Assembly (NCBI GenBank): GCA_032871835.1
Contig: CM065301.1
Coordinates: forward strand, 21,097,291 to 21,161,290
Direction: 5' to 3'
Length of the DNA: 64,000 bases
From: Dipteronia dyeriana
Lineage: Eukaryota > Streptophyta > Magnoliopsida > Sapindales > Sapindaceae
Part shown: positions 54,601 to 64,000 of the stretch, piece after piece
How positions within the stretch are numbered: position 1 is the first letter of the stretch
Layout: every line of letters starts with the position of its first letter
The notes under the pieces: generated by a model
What the model was told of the DNA's origin: nothing
The model's database searches: none
The model's input: only the letters and a program-made list of their open reading frames with translations
Program-made: the position numbers and the translations under genes

Positions 54601-55560
54601 ATCGATAAAAGGATATCCACACAAGGGATCGAGATAGGAGTTGTAGGAACCCGAAGAAAAACTCGGATATCGAGGCAATCAACACCATTTTTTGTGGCCC
54701 CAATACTGGGAGTAGTAGCCGAGAAAGGATGTCCGAAGTTAGGGAAGCCATGAACAACCAAAGAAGTATGGAGGTGAATCATCTAGGTCCCAATCGGAAG
54801 AAAGCAAAGCGATGAAGGGGACCAATAAATTTTACTGCAACAGACACACACGAGTCGGAGGTCAGACCAAACGATGCGATTGTTGTGTCAATTCGCAATT
54901 ACATAGGCAAGTGAGAAGAATACTGATAAAAAATGGTAGCTCAGCAGACATTTTGAGCATAGAGGCATTTGATCAACTCGGACTACAGATGAGTGATCTC
55001 CAACCACTGAAGGTTCCATTGAGGGGTTTCAGAGGAACCGAGGTCAGGGCGTTGGGAATCGTTAAATTGTCGGTGGAGGCTGAAAGCTTTCATTGTACAA
55101 AAGACAATATTGCTAGACTTAGTGGTGGTGAATGTTGAGGACTGGCCATAAAACGCTCTCCTAGGCCAACATTTCCTCAACAAAATAAAAGTTGTGAATG
55201 CAACTTACGCATTCATGGTAAAGTTCCTGACTGAAGCCGGAGTAGGGATCATGAAATGCTCACATGAGTGGGCTAGGAAAGTGAATCTCGCCGTATATAG
55301 GGAAAAGGCAGAGTCGAAGGTAATGCAAGTGGATGCTGTTAAAAAAGATAAAGACCAAAAAGTAGATCCAACGGAGGCAAAGGCCGAGACCCTGACCGGG
55401 TTCAACTTAGACCTGAGAGAGGTAACGCCAAAGAGTGATAAAAGCCCGGAGGAACCAAACATAGAAGTTTTCATGAACAACAATGATGCCAAGAAGACTG
55501 TTAGGCTTGGGTCCTAATTGACGAAGCATGATCAAAACAAGATGGTCGAACTCCTAAAAG
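54601..55560 (+). pseudogene. Protease and linker of element D
   Basis: The protease segment is at 54900-55140: RRILIKNGSSADILSIEAFD, in which the catalytic Asp of DNGSS is Lys, then PLRGFRGTEVRALGIVKLSV. The flap-distal NALLGRP-like phrase is frame-shifted near 55150. The linker (55194-55517) includes KVNLAVYREKAESKVM and acidic text, matching C. The protease is inactive by its active site. Confidence 0.77.
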
Positions 55561-56520
55561 AATACAAAGATGTGTTCCCTTGGGAGCACGTGGACATGAC
55601 AGGGATCGATCCAAGTACATTTTCACATTACTTAGCAATGAATCCCGATTAGAAACCAGTGATCCAGAAGAGGAGAAGCTTCAACCTAGAAAGAAGCAAG
55701 AGGATCAAGAAGAGGTGGATAAGCTATTAGCCGTAGGATATATTCGGGAGGTGAAATATCCCGACTCGACTGCCAACGCAGACCTGGTGAAAAGGAAAAA
55801 CGTCCAATGAAGGATGTATCTGGATTTCACCGACCTTAACAAAACATGTTCAAAGGACATATTCGTTTTGCCTCGGATTGACCAGTTGGTAGATGCAACG
55901 GTTGGTCATGAACTATTAAGTTTAATGGACGTCTATTCAGGTTACAACCAGATCAGAATATTCGAACCAAATGAGGAAAAAACCTCATTCATAACTGACC
56001 AGGGATTGTATTGCTAAAAGGTCATGTCGTTTAGGTTAAAGAACGCCAGGGCAACTTACCAAAGGCCGGTAAATAAAACGTTCTCTCGACAGATTGGTAG
56101 GAACATGGAGGTATACGTGGACGATATCCTAACCAAAAGTGTAACGTCCGAAGATCATCCAACCGACGTAAGGGAGATGTTTGAGGTGCTACAAAAATTT
56201 GGGATGAAGCTAAATCCAAAAAAGTGCATATTCGGAGTACTATAAGGCAGGTTCCTGAGATTCTAAGTTCACCTAAGAGGGATCGAAGTAAACCCGAAGA
56301 AAATAAGAGAAATAGAAGAAATGAGGTCTCTCAAGACATTGAAGGAAATCCAAAGATTGACGGGTTGCCTAGCGTCACTGAGTCGGTTCATAAGTAAATC
56401 AACGGACAAATGCCTACCCTTTTTTAAAGCAATTAAGCAAGGCAAGGGGGAAGAATGGAATGATGAGTGCGAGCAATCGTTTAGAAAAATCAAAGAATAC
56501 TTGTGAAAAGCTCCGATATT
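55561..56520 (+). pseudogene. Reverse transcriptase of element D
   Basis: Motifs in order: EEVDKLLAVGYIREVKYPDS, MYLDFTDLNKTCSKDIFVLP, LLSLMDVYSGYNQIRI and the catalytic box MEVYVDDILTKSV, with both Asp residues. FGMKLNPKKCIFGVL, GIEVNPKKIREIEEM and LTGCLASLSRFISKSTDKCL follow. Stops lie at about 55808, 56015 and 56243. Of the three Tat-type RTs in the window this has the best-kept active site, but it is still interrupted. Confidence 0.88.
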
Positions 56521-57340
56521 ATCTAAACCACTTGAAGGGGAAGTGTTCTACCTCTATCAGCCCGTAACAAACATAGTGACAGAGTCAGTACTGGTCAGAT
56601 TGGAAGAGGGAACGCGAAAACCTATATACTACACCAGTAAAGCTTTGTTACCTACGTAACCAAGATACTCTCCAGCTGAACAAATGGCTTTAGCCCTGAT
56701 AAGAGCAGCGAGAAAGTTGAGACCGTATTTTCAAGCTTAAAAAGTTGAAGTATATACTGATTGTCTATCGAAACAGATTTTATAAAAATCTGAGGTGTCG
56801 GGAAGGCTGACTATATGGGTAGTGGAACTAAGTGAGATTGACATAGTCTACTCGCTAAGATCGGCGATCAAGGGACAAGTTGTAGCGGATCTGGTTACGG
56901 AATTCATTGAGCCGAACAACGAAGTGATCAGGATGTTAAGAGAAAATGATATGTTTGCTTGGAAACTACATGTAGATGAATCGTCAAACATGCACGGCAG
57001 CGGGGCATGCATAGTTATATCCACGCCAGAAGGTGACCATGTGGAATGTGCCTTACGATTTGACTTCAAAGCCACTAACAATATGGCAGAATATGAGGCA
57101 CTTCTGGCAGGCCTTAGGGTAAGTGAAAGACAGCAACATGGTTACGTATTTAACTATAACCAATACAGTCCTCGAAAGGTTCAAAGTATACAGAATCACC
57201 CATATCTTGAGGGTGAAAAATGAGAAAGCAAACGCGCAGTCAAAATTGGCATCAACCACCAGTGTATGGTAAAAAATAGTCTTGATCGCCCACCTGCAAA
57301 AGCCAAGTATCGAGAGCGAAAATCAAGCTGAAGAGTAGGA
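56521..57340 (+). pseudogene. RNase H region of element D (dual type)
   Basis: The first RNase H lies at about 56530-56790 with several stops (near RPYFQA). The second starts near 56958: WKLHVDESSNMHGSGACIVI (usual Gly changed to Glu), then VECALRFDFKATNNMAEYEA and LLAGLRVSERQ. A frameshift near 57120 ends it. Arrangement as in C and E. Confidence 0.78.
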
Positions 57341-58600
57341 GGTAGAATTGATTGAAGGGGAACAAGCTACCTGGGATCAGAGAATACTTAGAGAATGGAG
57401 TGCTCTTGACGGAGATAGCTGAGGCGAAACGTCTTAGATATAAAGCCACAAGATATTCTATAGTAGAAGGGGAGCTATATAGGAAAGGGTTTTCCAAAGC
57501 CCTTCAGAAATGCGTGGACCGGATCAAAGGTAGGCAAATAGTAGAAAGTATTCACAAAGGAGTCTGTGGGAATCACTCTGGTGGTAAAAGCTTGGCACAT
57601 AAAACTCTCAAGCAATGATTTTATTGGCCGACTCTATTTGAAGATCCACAAGGTGTTGAAAGTCACTGTGGTGACTATCAAAAGGTAGCTAATGACATCC
57701 GGAGGCCACCCGAGCAGTTGAAGAATTTGACATCACCATGGTCGTTTGCCATGTGCAGAATAGATATGATTGGCTCGATGTCTACTGCAACTAAAGGAGG
57801 GGCAAAACATGCTATAGTGGTTGTTGACTACTTTACAAAGTGGGTTGAAGCGGAAGCACTGGTACATATCACCGAGGCTAACATGACCAGCTTTGTGAAG
57901 AAAAATATCATATATATTTTTGGAATCCTGAAAACTATAATCACAGATAATGGGACTCAATTCGATAGTGAAAATTTCAGAAATATGTGTAAAGACTTCA
58001 GAAAAAAAAACTATTATGCCACACCAGCTCACCCTCAAACTAATGGTCAAACGGAGGTGGTGAACAAAATAATCAAGAATATTCTGAAGGCGAAGCTGGA
58101 AGGAAAGAAAGAAAACTGACAGACAAGTTACACGAAGTCTTATGGGCTTATTGGACTACAGAAAGGACTTCAACAGGGGAAATGCCTTACTCGTTGGCAT
58201 TTAGGATGGAGGCAATGATTCATGTTGAGATCATTCACAAGTCCATTAGGGTACAACTCTTCGATCCCGAAGGAAATGTTGAGATGATAAAACAAGACTT
58301 GGACGAGTTGGAAGAAAGAATAGACATGCCCAGGGTAAGAAACACCTCCTACCAATAGAGGGTAGCAAGGTATTACAATTTGCATGTCAAGGTTAGAAGA
58401 TTTTAGCTCAGAGACCTAGTTTTGATGAGTGTGACACTTAATACAAAAGACAAGTCCACAGGATCGTAAGCTGACAAATGGGAAGGACCATACCAAGTGG
58501 TCAGGATAGCAGAACATGGAGCATATCGCCTTTCCTGACCTGAGGGAACCGAGCTGCCCAGGCGATGCAATGCACAGTATTTTAAGATCTTGTACCCATG
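57341..58600 (+). pseudogene. Integrase of element D
   Basis: The region before the zinc finger reads LPGIREYLENGVLLTEIAEA. The zinc region follows at 57540-57700 (VCGNHSGGKSLAHKTLK, then CHYQK-like text). The core 57718-58119 has DMIGSMSTATKGG, the first Asp in VVDYFTKWVEAEALV, the second in IITDNGTQFDSENF, and Glu in NGQTEVVNKIIKN after AHPQ. After a frameshift the C-terminal part reads DKLHEVLWAYWTTE and ends near 58595 (CNAQYFK). The catalytic residues are intact. Confidence 0.88.
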
Positions 58601-59569
58601 TGAAGATTCTTACTTTTGTTTTCTTTTATTTCTATAGCTTAAGCTTTGAATTGTTATTAGCAAATTATTTTTTAATTTTTGAGAAAATCAATAAAAACTC
58701 TCAGGGGAAGCTGTTATAAGTAATCCATCACAGTGTTCAAAACCAAGCATTTGCTCATAAGAGCATTCATAGGATACCTTAAGATATCGGTAAAAGTGGA
58801 TAAGTGACCTCGAGTAGCCCAGTGAAGGGGCCAAAAGCATATGTCGCAAAGACAATGCACACTCACCGAAACTAACTGGGTGCGTATGAAGCACTATTAT
58901 GGCACCTTCGGACATACAAACCCAATGGGATGCGCCAAACGTTGGATAAGGTGCAAATCCTACCTATAAGATAAGGTAAATACGGCCATAGATGCATATA
59001 AAGTTGGTAGGACAAGTTATACCTTATCGCAACGAATCTTGATCAACAAACTGTTGAGAGACGTCCCAACAACCTAGTTGGCAGATAAAAGACAAGAGTC
59101 TACAAATAAAAACCGCACAATTGGTTTATAAATGAACACTGCCCAACAGAAAGATAGATAAGAAGACGATCGGGAAAAACAGCCTGAACGATAAAATACA
59201 AAGGGTTTACCTGAGGTGGACCCGAGATCATTACAAAATATGGTTCAATCCTCCAAGAGCATTTAACCACCGAAAATGAAGCAATAAGTCAATAATTACA
59301 TGACGACACGAGCTCAGACAAGTGGGTTATGAATCCTATATGATCGGGATATAAGTTGTTTTGATTAGCCTAACTCATAGCTCAGGTTGTGCTAAAAATA
59401 TGAACGAACGCAAGCATAAGATATTGTCGTCAGGATTAGCATGCATAGCTAAGAAAATGGAACATATCTTGAAAACAAGCAATAAGGGAAAGATATACAT
59501 TAACTGTCATAGTATGTCAAATATTGCAAAATTAAATACATATGAAATAGCTACAAAAGCAGAGATGCA
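58601..59569. other. Element D spacer
   Basis: Non-coding interval between integrase and the antisense gene, in the same place as the tandem-repeat spacer of C. I see no strong tandem repeat or reading frame with a recognisable product. A 113-codon plus-strand frame (59361-59702) overlaps the antisense gene end and has no motif. Confidence 0.5.
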
Positions 59570-62500
59570 TCATTTGTTCCCAGCAGCTGAGGAGCCCCTA
59601 GAGCCGGAAGAAGGGATATCATCATCTTGGCCTTCACCAAAGTTTCCAAAATCTGGCCAGGAGATAGTGTCGTCAGGATCAGCAGACACAAAGGGAGAGT
59701 AATCTAAATCGGTTGAAGGACCAACGTTGACCCCTTTGATCAGAGCGCCACTGTCCTGACCAGCATGGAAGAACACAAGAGATACCTTCGAAGGGAGTTC
59801 GAGATGCATAGGGTGATGACCCTTTCCGATGGATTTGCAATAGGCCTTCTACATGATCCGCTGGTTCTTGTTCGCTTCCAGGGACTCTCTCTGATGCTTA
59901 GATATTGTCCGATCGCACTTCAAGCGAGCCTATTTGGAAGACCTCTCCTTCGTACTGAAGACCATCCTGGCAGTTGTCATGCCTCTCTCAAACTCCCTCA
60001 GCAACGTAGCATCGAAAGCAGGAGACCACTTGTACCGATCAATATTTTAAACCTCAAGGTCTGACATGGCCCCTTGGGAAAGAACTTCCATACTGATATG
60101 TTATTGCACCAAGTCTTTGGTGAGGTGCTCATAGTGAAACCGAGCCTCCTCCAGACGCCTGCTACATCTCTAGCATCTTCTGCTGAGCTGAGGTAAGGGA
60201 GTCCTAGGCAATCTGAGCTTCTTTCCGAGCTTTCTTCACTACCGTCTCAGCCAAAATGTCCCTTGATCCAAGTTCAGCACTCCGTATTTTAGCCATGGCA
60301 ACTTTCTACTCCAGCTCAACATTCCTTGTAGTAAGCTCCCTAAGAGCCTGATCAAATGCCATGGCTCTACTCTGAACGTTCACAAGCATTTTTCTCACGG
60401 CCATCTCAGTTGTTGTATATGCATTCAGCTTCTCTGCATACTAGCTAGCCTTGAAAGCACTGGCTGCAGAAGACTTTAAAGACTCATCCTTTTCGGCGAG
60501 AGCCAGCTTCAATTGAGAAATCTTAGCAGCCTGTTTATTGTTCTCAAAGAGAGCCCGAGTTAACGCCTCCACCACCTGTAAAGGATCAACGAAAGGCAAA
60601 TTAGATAGATAGAAGGATCGAAAGAAAAACAACAAAAATGGTGAAAAGACTTACAAAAATGCCATTGTTAAAATCATGTCGACCCGTTCAAAATCTACAG
60701 CATCTGTGGCATCCTTCTAGTAACCTTCGCCAATGTATCCAACCCTTGATGACATTAAGTGAAGCATGGAAAAGGGGTCGGTTTGAGAACTGTTGGATGA
60801 AGGGAGATGTGAAAGCTTAGCGGTGGAAACAGCAGGAGCAGACTGGTCCTGGGAAGATGAGGGGATAATACGGTCAGCAGTGTTTTGAGTCTTCAAAATC
60901 CCAACATCTTCCCCAAGAATATTAGCAGATGCAGCAACCCGAAAGCCTTCATTCTCAAGAATTTGACTTTTGATAGCACCCTCGGGAGGAAGAGACCCAA
61001 CATGTATAGTGGAAGAGGTACCAATAGGCTCAATCACCCTGATATCCCCCTCCAACTATATAGTTGCTTCTTCCTCTGATTCTAAAATAGAATGGAGAGT
61101 CTGCTCCTCTATCAAATCAAGGAAATCTTCATTGGCTACTTTCTCCCCTCGTCGAGACCACCATCATCATCTTCAAAGTCAGAAAAAATGATCCGACGTT
61201 TAACGGTAAATTGTATAGAAGCCTTCCTAGGGTGTTGAGGGGATGACACATCCTGAATATAGGAAGACTCAGTGGAAGGAAGCGCTTGGTCCGTAACCTT
61301 AGCTTTTTTTGGGGGGACGGAGGATAAAGATCTTATACCCCGATCGACCCTTCTCTTGGATCACAATTCTTGGAAACCGTCTCTTGATCCTCCTCCTCCT
61401 CCTCCTCCTTCTCCTCCAAAATGATTGGATCAACCACTGGAGTAGGTAACGTCGAGTCAACTCCGGATGCGAGACTCGCTCTCATATGAAGGGCATCGGG
61501 AGCGGCTGACTCTTAAACATTCTTAGCCTCCTTATGGCTCATGGCTCTATCTGCCACATCCACTTCATTAGATTTCTTCCTTCATGAGTCATCCCTTCCC
61601 TGACACTCCCGTTCACACCTATCTCGACCACGTCTTCCTTGGTCAAATGCTTCAGAACTAGACGGCACCCGATAGGCCCTTTCTTTGGAATGGCCCCGGT
61701 GATGGCTTCGAGCTCGGAGAGGATGCCGATCACTCGTACCGACCTGTGTAGAGAGAACATCTGAGGAATAGCGGTCAGATTCATATGTATGTTCCACCAA
61801 ATCATGTTCGGTAGAGCAATTCCCTAAGCAACCTGCTCAGACGTTCTTAGCTTTCTCTGTCTAATCCCCCGTGACAATGTCCACATCATATAATGAAAGA
61901 AAAAATGCCACACGATAATCAGCAATCAGTATAGAGGGAAGACACGTACATTAGGTAAAGCAATGATGACTTACATCGTCGATAAAGAGCAGAGACCGCG
62001 GGAAAAAGCCCTACATCGATCAGGTCCACCTCAACATATAGGGAACGACGATCCCTCGTTTCCCATTAAGTCTCGACCGCCTTAGCAACCATGTCAGCCT
62101 GGCTCTTTGTCATGGAAGAGGAAGTCCTATTCCAAAGCCCGTGACTGTAAAAGTGCCTTAGAACTCTGTTCCATGTCAGCCCTTGCTCAGGGTTAGCGAT
62201 AACTGTTTCGCCCCAGTCACCTCCAACGAAGAACCAACTGTTCTTCTAGTACTTGTACGAAGAAGAAAATTCTCAAATAAACCCCTTGTGATCCTTATCC
62301 GAATGAGGCACGAGTTTACCCTTGCATCCCTGGGAAACCCATAAACTCTGGGATATTGATTAAAGATAAAAAGTTCCCCCAGTATCAGATCGAATTGGCG
62401 TGTAGACATCGTGTATCTCTTGGGGGGTCGGAGGTTGCTTGGCCTCGAGCTTTTTTCATAGATGCCCCAAATTGATTAACACCCGATAAGAATTGGGTGT

Positions 62501-63200
62501 CAGTTGGACAGGAGCAATGCCCACATCCTCCAGGAATCGAGCAATAAAAGGTTAAAGGGGAATAGTAACCCTGAGGTCATTATTGCCCCGTATAAAGCGA
62601 TCGCACATGGGGGAGGATTCCATACAGCCAGATCGTCGCTACAAGATAACTTTTACGCGATGGTCAGGTCAAACCGGTCCTTAAATTTTGCCAACTCAAC
62701 TTCAGTCACTACGTTTATCTCTAAATCAAATAAGCAGGGATAGTCAATACTAAACCTTAGCACCCGAGCTTGACGTTCCCATGGTACATCCTTCATCTTG
62801 AGAACTTGGGAAGGTATCTTTAAGTCGATCGTTACGCGTGTAGACTCCTTGGGAGAGTCTCTGGTGGTCCACCTGGAGCTGATTTATTTCAACAAATCTA
62901 CATAAACATCAATCGAATCAGAGTTAGAAAGATCATAAGAGAATGGGGCAAACTCTGGGTGAGCCATAGAATAATCCACGTTTAATGCGGTAAGTTGATA
63001 AGAAGAAGGAAGATGATCCTAGAGAATGGACTCGAGCCTAGCAACGTTCTCATCATCACCAGCCTTAATGGCAGGAAGAAGAAATTCAAAATATTTACTG
63101 TGAAGGGCAAAGTCCATACCTTGAGTAGCAACGAAGAAGAAGTGACGATAGATGAAGCGTTTAGAGAAGAGTCAAGGTTTAGAAGGAAAAGAAAGTGACA
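59570..63200 (-). pseudogene. Antisense extra gene of element D (Transposase_28-like, coiled coil)
   Basis: It is encoded opposite to gag-pol. The first conserved block lies at about 62670-62480 (AVWNPPP matching AAWNPPPG of C) but is stop-broken. 62409-62176 reads MSTRQFDLILGELFIFNQYP and FLLRTSTRRTVGSSLEVTGA. Acidic low-complexity codons include a (TCC)n run at 61388-61417 that encodes poly-Glu on this strand. A coiled-coil segment KISQLKLALAEKDESLKSS is at 60635-60441. The C-terminal end 59809-59570 reads PDDTISWPDFGNFGEGQDDD, similar to the end of C. Role unknown. Confidence 0.65.
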
Positions 63201-63455
63201 TCACGGGGTAGACATGTGTCATCAGTTTAAAATGGGGGAAGGTGCACGAGAACCGAAAACTTTACGCTGTTTGAATTTTGAAAAAGATGCGTAATGATTT
63301 CATCAGCCGAAATATGTGTGGTTGATAACTGTAGCGTATTAAAAGGACATTAATGGACAACAAGACAAAAATGATAAAGTGAATTAAACACATGTAGTCG
63401 AGAGCGTCCTACTTGTGACAGTTGTTTATCCGACCTCGTGTGTTTAAAGGGGTAT
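63201..63455. other. Element D interval before 3' LTR
   Basis: Non-coding, ending in the polypurine tract TTTAAAGGGGTAT at 63443-63455. No gene is seen. Confidence 0.7.
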
Positions 63456-64000
63456 TGTTATTGGTAAAATCTGAAGAATGATGAGTCAGCATAACTACCC
63501 AAAGATACGAGAGTTAGAGATGCCATGTCACCAAGAGTCAACCTTTCTAAACCTATATAAACCTACCTAAGCTGACCAAATATGGTTACATAACACCCAG
63601 TCGGGGATATCGAGATGGTCGGGCAAAGCCTCTGGTCAGGATTGAATCACTAGTCAAGGAGAATAAGGCTTGGTCGGGTTTTGGTAAATGATCGACATAT
63701 CGACATGTGGATACTATCAAATACATGCAGTCACGACTTAAATACATACAGAATGAGTCATACTCCAATAAGGTGTCTCGAAGCACACTTTGATAAGGAA
63801 GTGAATTCCCCTATCGATGCCAGAGTCCAAATTAGGCAATAGAGCTAATGCGTGAAGAATGCGAAACACGAAAGAAGAATAAAACGACTCAAACACGTCA
63901 ACTTCATTTATTTGTATAGCACGGATTAGGGTTCTATGCATGTATAAATAGACCCTAATAATACCCATGAAAGGGTTGAAGAAAAATTAAGATTCTAGAG
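63456..64000 (+). repeat. 3' LTR of element D (cut by window end)
   Basis: It starts TGTTATTGGTAAAATCTGAA, as in 52117. It keeps a canonical TATA (ATGTATAAATAGACC). About 200 bp of the LTR and the right target duplication lie beyond 64000. It has a small insertion relative to the 5' copy near 63550 (a repeat of AACCTA). Confidence 0.92.

Larger units (their letters stand above)
52117..64000 (+). mobile_element. Element D: Tat-type Ty3/gypsy retrotransposon, 3' end beyond window
   Basis: 5' LTR 52117-52863 is followed by primer site, gag, protease, RT, RNase H, integrase, spacer, antisense gene, polypurine tract TTTAAAGGGGTAT and the start of the 3' LTR at 63456. The two LTR starts are about 90% alike by eye. 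It is related to element C: the same primer site, polypurine tract and gene order. Its gag keeps the zinc knuckle that C lacks. All frames are broken. The target duplication cannot be tested because the right end is outside. Confidence 0.92.

Overview
This 64 kb window is plant nuclear DNA, most likely from a eudicot. It is AT-rich and consists almost entirely of nested transposable elements: Ty3/gypsy Athila and Tat lineages, Ty1/copia, MULE, hAT, and a PIF/Harbinger-type MITE. No intact single-copy host gene was found. Every transposon reading frame carries stops or frameshifts, so coding features are listed as pseudogenes. All family assignments come from motifs read by eye. The species cannot be named.

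Layout. Positions 1-5764 hold the 3' part of an Athila-type element (A, + strand): end of reverse transcriptase/RNase H, integrase, an unknown Cys-rich reading frame, an intronless LONELY GUY (LOG) cytokinin-activating-enzyme gene with its own TATA box, a polypurine tract and a long LTR. Positions 5765-7673 are an LTR of a Tat-type family (E) with a MITE inside it. Positions 7674-13987 are an AT-rich tract split by a 5.5 kb MULE (8130-13676). The MULE carries a mudrA transposase, itself broken by a hAT MITE, and a DUF1985-like gene.

Positions 13988-42843 are the interior of Tat-type element E on the minus strand. Nested inside E is a copia element B (16915-36523, minus strand). Nested inside B is a complete Tat-type element C (17578-28912, + strand) with a perfect 5-bp target duplication. 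The second E LTR is 42844-43978. It is followed by a second copy of the same AT-rich tract (43979-44703), which makes the E boundary a structural puzzle.

Positions 44704-52116 contain two pieces of hAT transposase genes, a non-autonomous MULE with perfect 9-bp target duplications (45259-47104), a copia-like solo LTR (47364-47988), and about 2 kb of unassigned DNA. From 52117 to the window end lies another Tat-type element D (+ strand), whose 3' LTR runs off the window. C, D and E each carry, in antisense between pol and the 3' LTR, a second gene resembling the 'putative gypsy type transposon' domain family.

The most notable item is the LOG gene carried in the pol-to-3'-LTR interval of an Athila-type element. 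It is a retrotransposon cargo gene predicted to act in plant hormone activation, with a recognisable promoter and only one premature stop over a family-typical length of 217 codons.
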